Below are positions 27,557 through 36,891 of a stretch of DNA of 64,000 nucleotides, piece by piece. A program made the translations under genes and the position numbers. This DNA comes from Rhodothermales bacterium (GTDB taxonomy: Bacteria; Bacteroidota; Rhodothermia; Rhodothermales; VXPQ01), in NCBI GenBank assembly GCA_022821845.1, contig JAJECT010000024.1:102193-166192 (forward strand). Direction: 5' to 3'. The stretch's first letter is position 1, and each line of letters begins with the position of its first letter. A model generated the notes under the pieces. The model ran no database searches and had not been told where the DNA came from. It saw only the letters and a list, made by a program, of their open reading frames with translations.

Positions 27557-28315
27557 TCAGAGATCGCTAAAAAGTTGCTTCACGACGCGGCTGCCGCGCG
27601 TCGGCAAGGCGTCCTCGACGTGATACCGAAGAAAATCCTCGATGAGCTGGCCCAGTTCCGCGGCGGTGCGCTTGTCCAGCCGCATTTCCATGACCGTATC
27701 CGGGTCGGCGCGGGCCACGATGGCGAAGGCGCGCAAGGTCCGGCGGGCGGCGAAGCGCATGGTTTCGGGACTTCCCTGCCCGCTGGACGGCTCCACAGAC
27801 CCGGTTTCCAACAGCAGCGCCCCCCCGGATGCCGGGATGCGCTCGACAGCTTCCCGGTCGATGTCCGGCGAAAAGCCAAGAACCCGGGCCAAATGGAGCT
27901 GAAACAAAAAGAAGACCTGCTCGGCCCGCCCCTCGTACCGATCCAGGCGCTCCAGCGCATCCAGAAGCAGGGCGAACACGAGCGGATTTTCGTCTTCGTC
28001 CTGCATCAACGCCTGCGCGATTTCGACCACGCGCTGCCCGTAGGCCAGCGCCGCAAGATTCGTCCGCAACCGCCCGAACGTTCGGACATGGCTGCATTCG
28101 GAGAGCGTCTGCACCTGTCGAGACGCCTTCCAGTACAAAACGGCCTGCACGTACGACATGGGTTGCAAGGTCGATCCGAATCGGCTTTTGGGCCGTAGCG
28201 CGCCCCGGGCCATGGCGGCCGCCTTGCCCTTCTCTTTGGTGAAAAGGGTCACGATCCGGCTGGTTTCGCCGTACTGGATGCTTCTGAGCACGATCGCCTC
28301 GGTGCGAACAATCAT
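27557..28315 (-). CDS. recO: DNA repair protein RecO
   Basis: 252 residues. The N-terminal OB fold begins IVRTEAIVLRSIQYGETSRIVTLFTKEKGKAAAMARGALRPKS, recognisable as RecO by the Y-E-SRI--LFT--G pattern and the basic ARGA stretch. The rest is the helical RecO_C domain. No CxxC zinc pair is visible, as in many Bacteroidota members. RecO loads RecA onto SSB-covered DNA in the RecFOR pathway. It is followed on the same strand by the lexA-type gene 200 bases away, but lexA has its own promoter. Confidence 0.93.
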   Translation of the reverse strand: MIVRTEAIVLRSIQYGETSRIVTLFTKEKGKAAAMARGALRPKSRFGSTLQPMSYVQAVLYWKASRQVQTLSECSHVRTFGRLRTNLAALAYGQRVVEIAQALMQDEDENPLVFALLLDALERLDRYEGRAEQVFFLFQLHLARVLGFSPDIDREAVERIPASGGALLLETGSVEPSSGQGSPETMRFAARRTLRAFAIVARADPDTVMEMRLDKRTAAELGQLIEDFLRYHVEDALPTRGSRVVKQLFSDL

Positions 28316-28382
28316 TTTTAGAAATTTTTCGGGGCAGAGGTTATATCCGGGCTTTTTATGTGTCTATAGATCAAAAAAAGCC

Positions 28383-28997
28383 ATGCGACTGCTTCATCGC
28401 CTTCAGCAACGACTCAGCCTTACGAAACACGAAGCCATGGCGCTTTCGTGCCTGTCGGGCCTCCTCATAATCGGAATTATTGTGCGGCAAGTCCAGCAAC
28501 GCGCCATTTTGGCGACGCCGGATGCGTACGCCGAACTGGACCAACTCTTCCTGGAGCGGTCGCAGGAAGGCGCCGGCGCGGCGGAAACGGCCTCGGCAAG
28601 CGGCGACTCCGCCAGCGAGCCGGGCGACAACCCGCCGGAAACGGCGTCCGCCAATCTTTCCGTCTCGGCCCGGTCCCCGGCGCGGGAACCGCCCGCCGCG
28701 TCGTCCGCTCCAGGCGCTGCGGAGAAGGCAAACGATACGGGCCATTCGGAAACGCTGCGCATCGACATAAACCGGGCCGGCGCAGCGGAGCTCCAGCGGC
28801 TGCCCCGCATCGGACCGAAAACGGCGGAACGCATTCTGGCGTTTCGGGCGACCTACGGCGCATTTCGCTCGCCGGACGACCTGCAACAGGTGAAAGGCAT
28901 TGGGCCGAAAACCCTCGAACGCCTTCGTCCGCATATTTACGTCGGCGCGGCGCCCCCGCCCGGCGATTCGCCTTCCGGCGCTTCGTCGGGGGAATGA
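28383..28997 (+). CDS. ComEA-like helix-hairpin-helix DNA-binding protein
   Basis: 204 residues from the ATG at 28383. One membrane segment (ALSCLSGLLIIGIIV, residues ~20-35) is followed by a low-complexity Ala/Ser/Pro/Glu linker and a C-terminal helix-hairpin-helix pair: IDINRAGAAELQRLPRIGPK and LQQVKGIGPKTLERLRPHI. This is the ComEA plan, in which the HhH domain outside the membrane binds incoming DNA during transformation. Divergent from recO; the TGTGTCTATAG just before it also occurs at 8708 upstream of the Fic pair. Confidence 0.85.
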   Translation: MRLLHRLQQRLSLTKHEAMALSCLSGLLIIGIIVRQVQQRAILATPDAYAELDQLFLERSQEGAGAAETASASGDSASEPGDNPPETASANLSVSARSPAREPPAASSAPGAAEKANDTGHSETLRIDINRAGAAELQRLPRIGPKTAERILAFRATYGAFRSPDDLQQVKGIGPKTLERLRPHIYVGAAPPPGDSPSGASSGE

Positions 28998-29161
28998 ACC
29001 GAATCAGCCGAATCATACGGGTCTTCCGTCCAGGCTTCCGCAACTTTTTCCTCCCGCTTCAGAAACCGGTATACCGGCGTCAGCAACAACGCGGCCAGCG
29101 CCAGAAAACCGACCAGCGTAAGGAGAATGACCCCAGTGTACCCACCCATAAAACCTCGCAA
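28937..29161 (-). CDS. Small single-pass membrane protein
   Basis: 74 residues with one strong membrane segment (VILLTLVGFLALAALLLTPVY, residues ~10-30) and a charged, Pro/Gly-rich acidic tail. The segment is far more hydrophobic than a chance antisense frame usually gives. Its end overlaps the last 61 bases of the ComEA-like gene on the other strand. Function unknown; it could start at the second ATG (29149). Confidence 0.5.
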   Translation of the reverse strand: MRGFMGGYTGVILLTLVGFLALAALLLTPVYRFLKREEKVAEAWTEDPYDSADSVHSPDEAPEGESPGGGAAPT

Positions 29162-29190
29162 AAAATCGCTGAAACAGCAGGTTGAACCCT

Positions 29191-29964
29191 ATGAAGAACG
29201 CCTCTACGCGCATGTTGATCGTCGATAGCGACGTACGAATGTCCGCAAACTTACGGAAAATCTTCGAACGCAAGGGCTACGTCGTAACCGGAGCCTGGGA
29301 CGGAGAGCAAGGACTCCGCCTCCTGACCCGGATGCCTGCGTACGACATTGTATTGCTCGAAATCGCCATGCCGCGGCGCAACGGCTTCGACATCTTGCGC
29401 AAGACCCGCCTGGCGGGCGTAACCACGCCCATCGTCATGTTGACCTTTCGCGCCAAAGCCGACGACAAGCTGCGCGCATTCCACGCAGGCGCGGACGATT
29501 ACGTGACCAAGCCCTTCCATATCGAGGAACTGGCGGCCCGGGTAAAAGCGCTGCTTCGCCGCAGCAACCCGCCCGCCGAACAGCCCTGGGACACGTACGA
29601 AGTCGGGGATTTGCATGTGAATTTCAGCAGTCATACGGCGCACCGCGACGGCGACGCCGTACAGCTTACCGCCAAGGAATTCGACATCCTGCGGTACTTC
29701 ATCGAGCACCGGGGGCGGACGGTCAGCCGGGGACAAATCCTGCGCAGCATATGGGGCATTTCGCTGGACATATCCACGCGCACCATTGACCGGCACGTTT
29801 CGGCGCTGCGCAAGAAAATCGAGCCGGACCCCGACGATCCCGTATGGATAAAGACCGTGTACGGCGTCGGATACCGGTTCATAAAACGCCCGCTACAGGC
29901 GGAAAACGCGAAACCGAACCCCGAAAACGGGGTATTAACCCTTAATTACCCGGAAACGCCATGA
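29191..29964 (+). CDS. OmpR/PhoB-type response regulator with altered phosphoacceptor
   Basis: 257 residues from the ATG at 29191. The receiver domain keeps the fold, the switch Thr (MLTFRAKADD, Thr85) and the conserved Lys (VTKPF, Lys107), but the phosphoacceptor Asp of the DxxLLDxxMP pattern is Glu (DIVLLEIAMP, Glu57) and the second acidic-pocket residue is Ser (VDSD, Ser13). The C-terminal winged helix (TAKEFDILRYF, RTIDRHVSALRKKI, VYGVGYRF) is normal. Glu at this site often mimics the phosphorylated state, so the protein may be constitutively active. No histidine kinase is adjacent. The next gene overlaps its stop by 4 bases. Confidence 0.9.
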   Translation: MKNASTRMLIVDSDVRMSANLRKIFERKGYVVTGAWDGEQGLRLLTRMPAYDIVLLEIAMPRRNGFDILRKTRLAGVTTPIVMLTFRAKADDKLRAFHAGADDYVTKPFHIEELAARVKALLRRSNPPAEQPWDTYEVGDLHVNFSSHTAHRDGDAVQLTAKEFDILRYFIEHRGRTVSRGQILRSIWGISLDISTRTIDRHVSALRKKIEPDPDDPVWIKTVYGVGYRFIKRPLQAENAKPNPENGVLTLNYPETP

Positions 29965-30230
29965 TCAATACGCTTTCCATCGCCAGCGACCTTTCCAGGG
30001 CAGGCATCGCAAAATCCCACGCCGAAGCGATTGCGAACGCTATCGGAACCAGCCAGGAAGACCTCGCCACAAAAGATTTTGTGCGCGCCGAGATAAGTAC
30101 TGTCCGCGCCGAGATAAGCTCTGTCCGCGGCGAAATGAGCGCCCTGGAAACCCGCCTTGTGCGCTGGATAGTCGGAACGGTTTTCGCAGCCTCCGGCCTG
30201 TTGTTCGCCGCCCTGCAGCTCATGCCGTAA
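29961..30230 (+). CDS. Small coiled-coil membrane protein (DUF1640-like)
   Basis: 89 residues. IAKSHAEAIANAI near the start and TKDFVRAEISTVRAEISSV with 7-residue repeats form a short coiled coil, followed by one membrane segment (LVRWIVGTVFAASGLLFAALQL). This plan matches the DUF1640/CCDC90-like family of small membrane-anchored coiled coils. It overlaps the response-regulator gene by 4 bases (ATGA), so their translation is coupled. Function unknown. Confidence 0.75.
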   Translation: MINTLSIASDLSRAGIAKSHAEAIANAIGTSQEDLATKDFVRAEISTVRAEISSVRGEMSALETRLVRWIVGTVFAASGLLFAALQLMP

Positions 30231-30247
30231 ACCCGCCCCGGGATATT

Positions 30248-31009
30248 TTACCGCTTCGGTTCGGCCACGCCGTCCCGGTGCCGGTACGCCAGCGCGGAGG
30301 CCGCCGCTTCGTCCAGCAGGATGTGCGCATGGGGGTGCATTTGCAAGGCGGACGCCGGACACATGGCGGTAACGGGTCCCTCCAGCGCGTCGCGCACGGC
30401 GACGGCTTTCCCCGTTCCGCTCGCCAGCATCAGCAGTTTGCGCGCCTCCATAATGGTGCCAAGGCCCATCGTAACGGCCTTGCGAGGCGGCGCTTCTCCC
30501 TCGCCAAAAAAACGGGCGTTGTCGGAGAGCGTCTTTTCGGTCAGCGCCTGCACCCGCGTACGGGAGGCAAGCGAAGACCCCGGCTCGTTGAACGCAAGGT
30601 GCCCGTTGGACCCGATGCCGAGAATCTGCAAATCGATGCCCCCCGCCTTCTCGATGCTCCGTTCATAGGCGGCGCAAGCGGCTTCAAGGTCGTCGGCCAT
30701 GCCGTCCGGCATATGAACCCGGGCCGGGTCGACGCCTGCCGCGCCAAAGAAATGCTCCTGCATGAAACGCCCGTAACTCTGCGGGTGATCGGGAGGCAAT
30801 CCCACGTACTCGTCCAGGTTGAACGTGGCGATCCGGGAAAAATCCAGGCCCTCCTCGGCGCCAAGCGCAATCAGGCGACGGTACAAGCCAATCGGCGTAC
30901 TGCCGGTAGCGCACCCGAGCACGGGGTTGTCGCGGCGGAGCGCGTGAAGGACGATCTCCGCCGCCCGCTCGCTGACCGCGTCGTAATCGGAAAGTATCTC
31001 GACGAACAT
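30248..31009 (-). CDS. nagB: Glucosamine-6-phosphate deaminase
   Basis: 253 residues. The family signatures LGCATGSTPIGLYRRL, FNLDEYVGL (general-base Asp region) and LGIGSNGHLAFNEPGSS (catalytic His) are all present and correctly spaced. It converts glucosamine-6-phosphate to fructose-6-phosphate and ammonia. Length is close to the usual 250-270. It ends 17 bases from the convergent coiled-coil gene, and the M16-like gene ends 17 bases before its start, so it may be read from the M16 transcript. Confidence 0.95.
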   Translation of the reverse strand: MFVEILSDYDAVSERAAEIVLHALRRDNPVLGCATGSTPIGLYRRLIALGAEEGLDFSRIATFNLDEYVGLPPDHPQSYGRFMQEHFFGAAGVDPARVHMPDGMADDLEAACAAYERSIEKAGGIDLQILGIGSNGHLAFNEPGSSLASRTRVQALTEKTLSDNARFFGEGEAPPRKAVTMGLGTIMEARKLLMLASGTGKAVAVRDALEGPVTAMCPASALQMHPHAHILLDEAAASALAYRHRDGVAEPKR

Positions 31010-31026
31010 AAAAGCCCCGCGCCTCG

Positions 31027-33162
31027 CTAAAACGACCCGCCGGAGGTCTTGAGTTCGAACAGATGCTCGGGCAACTCCACGTTGATTTCGGTATCGAGCG
31101 ACACCGAACCCGTGAGGTTCCCGTCCATGTAGGTTTCCAGCCTGGACGGAAGCCGAACGTCCCCGATTTGCTGCATCTCTGCCATAACCACGAACACCTG
31201 CACGGGGCCCTGGTCGTACCGTACGGCGGCCGGTTCGTGCGTCTCGGCGTCGAGCAGCATCTCGGTCGCGCCCGCCACGCCCGGCGACGTAATGGAAAGC
31301 ACGTCCGCGGTCCGCCCGTCGTAGAGTTCTTCCTGTCCCAGATATTGCACGACCATATCGTCGCGGCCCAGCATGGAGATCATGTCGCGATCCATCTGCG
31401 ACTTGTACTGTTCGATAATTTCGGAAGGATCAATGGGCAAACCGTCCGGCAAGTCCGCCATGCTCTCGTCCCCGTCGATCACGACGACGATGGACCCCAT
31501 GCCGCCGGGCAAGGACATCTCGGCGCGCATCCGATCCGGGTAGGCCACATACTGCATGGCGTCCATTTCCATCTGTCCGCCGCCGGGTATCACATTCGCG
31601 ATGGTCATCGCCTGGCGTATGGTGCGGATCGCGGCGAAGGCTTCGTGTCCGCCCAGCGCCTCCACGGCTTTGCGGAACAGGTCCTGCCCTTCGGAAAGCG
31701 TTTCCTCGGTGGCTTCGGGCGCCGGTTCGCGGCCCGTGGGAATCGTTACGTCAAGGGTCTCCACCTCGCCCAGATCGGCCAGCGGACGCCCGAAATCCGC
31801 CCCGTTGCCCACGGCAAGAATTTTCATGTCGTCCGGGCGGAGATACTTCTCGGCCACGCGGTGCACGTCGTTCGCGCCCACGGCCTGTACCCCTTCCCGC
31901 ACCTGATTCAGAAAATCGAGCGGATAATCGTAGTACGCATAGGTCATCATGCGGCTAACGATCTCCTGGCGCGTATCGAAATTGAAGACAAAACTGTTCA
32001 GGTAGTTGTCTTTCGCCAACTGGAGTTCCTCCTCGGACGGCGGCTCGGCGCGCAATTTCTCTATTTCCTCGCGCACGGCTTCCGTCCCGTCCACCGTCGA
32101 TTCCGATTTGGTCATAATGCCCGCGTAGAACTGCCCGGGCCGCTCGAAATTGGCGGTGTAGGCCCCGAATACCGAATAGGCCAGCCCCTTGTCGTCGCGC
32201 ACGTTCTGGAAAAGCCGCCCGGTAAACCCGCTCAGCACCTGATTCATCACCGTTACCGCGAAATAATCCGGGTGGTTCATGGTGATCTCCCCCGGATGCC
32301 CCATCAGAATAGCGCTCTGCGTCACATCCTCCTTGGGCGCATAGTAGACCCCGTATTCGGAATTCGCGTCGGGGGCGGGCTGCGGCGGACGGACGAAATC
32401 CTCCTGCGCTTCCCACGCGGCGAACGCGTTTTCGAGTTTCTCGGCCATGGCTTCCGCGTCGAAATCTCCCCAGACGCCCAGAATCGTATTGTTCGGCAGG
32501 AAATACCGCGCGTGAAAATCGATCAGGTCCTGGCGCTCGATGGCGTCGATGGTGGCGTACTCGGTATGCCGGGCATACGGGGAATCGGCGCCGTACAGCA
32601 ACTTGGAGAATTCGCGATTCACGATGGACATCGCCTGGTCGTTGCGGCGGGCGATAAACGATTTTTCCTGCGTTTTCGCCAGGTCTATCTTGTCTTCGGG
32701 AAAGGCGGGGTGCATGAGCACGTCGGCGAACAGGGGCAGCACCTCGTCCACCGTCTCGGTCAGGGAGGACATGAACACCTGGCCGGAAACCGTCCCTATC
32801 GACGATTCGATTTGCGCGCCCATGTTCTCCAGGCGGAGATTCAGCGCGTCGGCGTCCACATTTTCCGTGCCGCCCGTGCGCAGGACCTCCCCGGCGACCG
32901 AGGCCAGCCCCACCTTGTCGGCCGGTTCGTTGAGCGCGCCCACGCCTACGCGGGCAGACATCTCCACGAGGGGCAGTTCAGGATTCTCGATAAGAAAAAC
33001 GGTCATGCCGTTCGATAGCGTGACCTGCTCCGGCTCCGGAATGTCGAATTCGGGGAGCGGCGGCGTGTCGATATCCGCATAATGGGATTGCGCGAAGGCG
33101 GGCGCGGCGCACAGTACGGCGACGGCGCAGGCGGTCAGCATCCGAAACGCATAGCGTGTCAT
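31027..33162 (-). CDS. M16-family peptidase homologue without HxxEH (inactive subunit) plus LolA-like tail
   Basis: 711 residues from the start at 33162, giving a good signal peptide (MTRYAFRMLTACAVAVLCAAPAFAQ); a start at 33195 is possible. Two M16 half-domains are recognisable, but the zinc motif is absent: the place of HxxEH reads KVGLASVAGEVLRTGG. The R/Y substrate-binding block of inactive partners is seen near GFTGRLFQNVRDDKGLAYSVFG. After residue ~500 an extra ~200-residue domain rich in beta strands resembles LolA/outer-membrane lipoprotein-sorting folds. It should pair with the active M16 protein encoded just upstream (33275-34843) to form the peptidase heterodimer in the periplasm. 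Confidence 0.88.
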   Translation of the reverse strand: MTRYAFRMLTACAVAVLCAAPAFAQSHYADIDTPPLPEFDIPEPEQVTLSNGMTVFLIENPELPLVEMSARVGVGALNEPADKVGLASVAGEVLRTGGTENVDADALNLRLENMGAQIESSIGTVSGQVFMSSLTETVDEVLPLFADVLMHPAFPEDKIDLAKTQEKSFIARRNDQAMSIVNREFSKLLYGADSPYARHTEYATIDAIERQDLIDFHARYFLPNNTILGVWGDFDAEAMAEKLENAFAAWEAQEDFVRPPQPAPDANSEYGVYYAPKEDVTQSAILMGHPGEITMNHPDYFAVTVMNQVLSGFTGRLFQNVRDDKGLAYSVFGAYTANFERPGQFYAGIMTKSESTVDGTEAVREEIEKLRAEPPSEEELQLAKDNYLNSFVFNFDTRQEIVSRMMTYAYYDYPLDFLNQVREGVQAVGANDVHRVAEKYLRPDDMKILAVGNGADFGRPLADLGEVETLDVTIPTGREPAPEATEETLSEGQDLFRKAVEALGGHEAFAAIRTIRQAMTIANVIPGGGQMEMDAMQYVAYPDRMRAEMSLPGGMGSIVVVIDGDESMADLPDGLPIDPSEIIEQYKSQMDRDMISMLGRDDMVVQYLGQEELYDGRTADVLSITSPGVAGATEMLLDAETHEPAAVRYDQGPVQVFVVMAEMQQIGDVRLPSRLETYMDGNLTGSVSLDTEINVELPEHLFELKTSGGSF

Positions 33163-33274
33163 GGCGGCGATAGATTGCGTGGTTGAAACAGGCATGGCGG
33201 CAGGTTGTGCGACAGATTCGTCGGCAGGTTTTGGGGAGGATGGAAAAAAGAACGGGGTCGGGCGGGCGCGCAGG

Positions 33275-34843
33275 CTACCCTTCGGCCTCCTCGTCCATGT
33301 TTTCTTCCATGTCCTCTTCCATATCGGGCGTCTCGGTGCGAATCGAAGCCACCGTCCGGTTGGATTTCGTAAAGGTTTCTCCGACGACGCGCTGCACGTC
33401 CCCGGCGGAGACCTGGTCGATCTCGTCGAGATAGGTGAACAGGTCGCTCCAGTCGCCGGTTACGGCTTCGTGATAGGAAAAGAGCACGGCCAGCCCGGTA
33501 TTCGACTGCAACTGACGCACCAGCTGGGCGCGGGCCTGCGTTTTCGCCCGCGCGACTTCGTCCTCTGTAACGCCCTGCTCGGCGATGTCCTCCAGAATCC
33601 CGTAGGCGGCCTCTTCGAACGCTTCCGGCGGTTGCCCCTGATTCAGCACGCCGTAGATCAGGAACAGGTGCGGATACTTGTTCATGCCGGGAAAGCCGTT
33701 CAGCGCTTGCGCCTGCAAGGCGATCTGCTTTTCCTCGACGACTTCCCGATACAGGCGGCTGGTCCGTCCGTCGCTGAGAATGCGCTCCAGCACGTCGTAT
33801 ACGGCCTGGTCCGGATGGTTTACGCTGCCCTTGTGCCACCCGGCAATGACGATGGGCTGGCTCTGCTCTTCGATCACGACGCGGCGTTCGGCGATTTGCG
33901 GCGGCTCCACCGTTTCCACGGGGTCGGGGCGGTCGCCTTCGGGAAGCCGCCCGAAATAGGTTTCGGCCAGCGCGCGCGCCTCGTCCGGGTCCACATCCCC
34001 GGCGATCGCAACGATCAGGTTTGCGGGGTTGTAGTATTTATGGAAGAAATCCATGGCCTCGGCCCGCGTATAGGACTGAATGTCCGACATATGGCCGATG
34101 CCCGGCTCGCCGTACGGATGCGCCTTGAACGCCGTGGTCCAGAATTCCTCAAGCAGCCGCCCGAAGGGGTTGCTCTCGGTGCGCATGCGGCGCTCCTCGG
34201 CCACCACGTCCCGCTCCACGTAGAACTCCCGCAGCACCGGGTCCAGAAAGCGCTCCGACTCCAGCGAAAACCAGAGTTCGGTCTGGTTCACCGGCAGGCT
34301 CACGAAATAATCCGTCCGGTCGTTCGCCGTGGAGGCGTTGAGTCCCGTGCCGCCGTTGCGTTCGAGGGCTTCTTCGAATTCGGGGGTGCTGTACTCCTGC
34401 GCGGCGTCGCGGGCCTCGGCGAAGGCGGCTTCCAGTTCGGCGATCTTGTCGGGATCGGCGTGGAGGCCCTTGTGCCGCTCGGCGCGGAGGCGCTCGTAGG
34501 CGGCGTCCACCTGTTCGAGCGCGGCTTGTTCGGCGGCGGAATCCGTCGTGCCGATGGTGGAAGTGCCCTTGAACGCCATGTGCTCGAACATGTGCGCCAG
34601 GCCCGTAATGCCCTTCACCTCGTCCACCGACCCCACGTCGGCGTAGGTGTAGAAGGTGGCGACGGGCGCGTCGTGGCGTTCGATGACGATAAAGCGCAGT
34701 CCGTTGTCGAGGGTAAACTCCGTGACCCGTTCCTCGAAACGGGCCAGCAGGTCCTGTTCCTGCTCTTGCGCGGGCGCCATGTACACGGGCAGCATACAGG
34801 CGAGAATAAGGAAAAAGACGACCAGGATGGTGCGGGCGCTCAT
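33275..34843 (-). CDS. M16-family zinc peptidase (active subunit)
   Basis: 522 residues with an N-terminal signal (ILVVFFLILACMLPVYMAPAQ). The inverted zinc motif GLAHMFEHMAF (HxxEH) lies near residue 83, with the downstream Glu ligand expected in the VVAEERRMR region. Both M16 half-domains are present, and the C-terminus is very acidic (about 20 Asp/Glu residues). The substrate is unknown; processing-peptidase-like and peptide-degrading roles are known in the family. The gene is 112 bases upstream of the inactive partner in the same direction. Confidence 0.92.
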   Translation of the reverse strand: MSARTILVVFFLILACMLPVYMAPAQEQEQDLLARFEERVTEFTLDNGLRFIVIERHDAPVATFYTYADVGSVDEVKGITGLAHMFEHMAFKGTSTIGTTDSAAEQAALEQVDAAYERLRAERHKGLHADPDKIAELEAAFAEARDAAQEYSTPEFEEALERNGGTGLNASTANDRTDYFVSLPVNQTELWFSLESERFLDPVLREFYVERDVVAEERRMRTESNPFGRLLEEFWTTAFKAHPYGEPGIGHMSDIQSYTRAEAMDFFHKYYNPANLIVAIAGDVDPDEARALAETYFGRLPEGDRPDPVETVEPPQIAERRVVIEEQSQPIVIAGWHKGSVNHPDQAVYDVLERILSDGRTSRLYREVVEEKQIALQAQALNGFPGMNKYPHLFLIYGVLNQGQPPEAFEEAAYGILEDIAEQGVTEDEVARAKTQARAQLVRQLQSNTGLAVLFSYHEAVTGDWSDLFTYLDEIDQVSAGDVQRVVGETFTKSNRTVASIRTETPDMEEDMEENMDEEAEG

Positions 34844-35083
34844 ATTATATATAGCGTATAGGCGGATATTAGCGAGGGCGGTATGACAGAGCCGAAACCG
34901 GCGCGGCGGACTGCCCGCAGGGGGCGCCAGCAGCGGCGCGCCAGAAAAAACGGCCTATCCTTTTCGTATACGAGACAATCTCGTCAAAGTTTAGGGGCAG
35001 CCCGCTAAAACCCGCGCCCGATAGTTCCAGTCGACCGGTTGCGGCCTGCGAACCCTGGCGGCGCTGGCGACGTACCAAGGCGC

Positions 35084-36883
35084 ATGGGTTCCCTCGCCGA
35101 TCTTAACAAGTACTACTGGAAGTACAAGCATCTCTTTGTTCCGGGATTGCTGTGCGCCATCGCGTCCGCCGGGTTTTCCGTCGCGGTGCCGGTCGTGGTG
35201 CGCATTGCGGTCGATAGCATCCCGCGCCTGGTGAACCTGTACCATATCTACGAGGGCACCCCCGTCCGGGGCTATCTGTACGCCAGTTTCTTCGTGGGCT
35301 TGCTCGCCTTCGGGCTTATCATCATCGCGCTAAGCCTGCTAAGCGGCGCGTTCTCTTTCCTGCAGCGGCAAACGGTGGTGGTCGCGTCGCGGCATATCGA
35401 GTTCGACCTGCGCAACGCGCTCTACGACCGGTTGCAGCGGCTTTCGCAGCGATTCTACTATACGTACTCGACGGGAGACGTGATGGCCCGCGCCACGAGC
35501 GACATCGAAAGCGTCCGGCGCTACATCGGCCCGGCCATTATGTATATCGTGCGGGCGGGCGTGGTCGTGGTCACGGCCATCACCGTGATGTTCATTATTT
35601 CCCCGACGCTCACGCTGTACGCGCTCATTCCCATGCCCTTCCTTGCGGTGGCGGTGTTCTTCATGGCGGGCATGCAGCACAAGCGCAGCGACGCGATTCA
35701 GGCGCAATATTCCCGCCTTACCAGCCGGGTGCAGGAAGCGCTGGCGGGCATTCGCGTCCTGAAGGCCTATACGCGAGAGGACGCCGAGGCCCGGGCTTTC
35801 GAGGAAGAAAGCGCCGCGTACCGGCGACGCAACCTGGACCTCGCGGTGGTCGATTCCGCGTTTCGCCCGGTGTTTCTGCTGCTGGTGGGCATGGCGAGCA
35901 TTATCGTGATCTGGCTGGGCGGGCGGCTGGTGGTCGAAGGGTCCATCACCATCGGCAACATTGCCGAATACGTGATTTACGTGGCGTACATGACCTGGCC
36001 GGTGGCGTCGATGGGCTTCGTAGTAACGATGATTCAGCGGGCGTCCGCCTCCATGATCCGGCTGAACCGCATTTTCGACGCCAGGCCCGACATTGCGGAT
36101 ACGGACGAGATGGTTTCGGAGGTCCGGGAAATTCGCGGGGCGATCCGGTTCGACAAGGTTTCGTTTCGGTACGGGGAGGAGGGGCCCTGGGTGCTGCGGG
36201 ACGTATCGTTCGACGCGCCCGCCGGCTCCACCCTGGCTATCGTGGGGCGGACGGGGTCCGGCAAAACGACCCTCGTAGAGATGATTCCCCGACTACTGGA
36301 GGCCACGCGGGGGACGGTGCGCATCGACGGGCGGCCCATCCGGCATATTCCGCTGGACGTGGTGCGGTCGTCTACGGGGTATGTCCCGCAGGACGTATTC
36401 CTGTTCAGCGACACGGTGGGCAACAATATCGCTTTCGGCGCGCCGGATGCGGACGAAGCGCGCATCGAAGAAGCGGCCAGAGAGGCGGCCCTGCTGGAGA
36501 ATGTGCGCGATTTTCCGAATGAATTCGAAACACTGGTGGGCGAGCGGGGCATCACGCTCTCTGGCGGACAGAAACAGCGGGCGTCCATTGCCCGGGCGCT
36601 GATTCGTCGGCCCGCCATTCTCATTCTGGACGATGCGCTCTCTGCGGTGGATACGAACACGGAAAACGAATTGCTGGGGCATTTGCGGCGGTATTACGGC
36701 GCCTGCACGGTCGTCATCGTGAGCCACCGCATTTCTTCGGTGATGGACGCCGACCTGATTCTCGTGCTCGAAGAGGGGACCATTTCCGAACGGGGGTCGC
36801 ACGAGGAACTGCTGCGCCGCAAGGGATTGTACGCGGACCTGTACCGGAAACAGTTGCTGGAGCAGGAGATTGCGGAATTGTAG
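35084..36883 (+). CDS. ABC exporter, fused membrane and ATPase domains (MsbA/MdlB type)
   Basis: 599 residues from the ATG at 35084. Six membrane segments in residues ~20-310 form the type-1 exporter domain. The ATPase domain shows Walker A GRTGSGKTTL, Q-loop YVPQDVFLFSD, signature LSGGQKQRASIARAL, Walker B AILILDDALSAVD and the switch His in VIVSHRISSV. It should act as a homodimer or with a partner not seen here. Lipid, drug or peptide export is possible; the substrate cannot be read. It is divergent from the M16 pair. Confidence 0.93.
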   Translation: MGSLADLNKYYWKYKHLFVPGLLCAIASAGFSVAVPVVVRIAVDSIPRLVNLYHIYEGTPVRGYLYASFFVGLLAFGLIIIALSLLSGAFSFLQRQTVVVASRHIEFDLRNALYDRLQRLSQRFYYTYSTGDVMARATSDIESVRRYIGPAIMYIVRAGVVVVTAITVMFIISPTLTLYALIPMPFLAVAVFFMAGMQHKRSDAIQAQYSRLTSRVQEALAGIRVLKAYTREDAEARAFEEESAAYRRRNLDLAVVDSAFRPVFLLLVGMASIIVIWLGGRLVVEGSITIGNIAEYVIYVAYMTWPVASMGFVVTMIQRASASMIRLNRIFDARPDIADTDEMVSEVREIRGAIRFDKVSFRYGEEGPWVLRDVSFDAPAGSTLAIVGRTGSGKTTLVEMIPRLLEATRGTVRIDGRPIRHIPLDVVRSSTGYVPQDVFLFSDTVGNNIAFGAPDADEARIEEAAREAALLENVRDFPNEFETLVGERGITLSGGQKQRASIARALIRRPAILILDDALSAVDTNTENELLGHLRRYYGACTVVIVSHRISSVMDADLILVLEEGTISERGSHEELLRRKGLYADLYRKQLLEQEIAEL

Positions 36884-36891
36884 GGGGACGG

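Noticed and set aside
31063..33018. A 651-codon plus-strand frame
   Set aside because: Antisense to the M16-like gene, with the His/Gly/Arg-rich composition of shadows.
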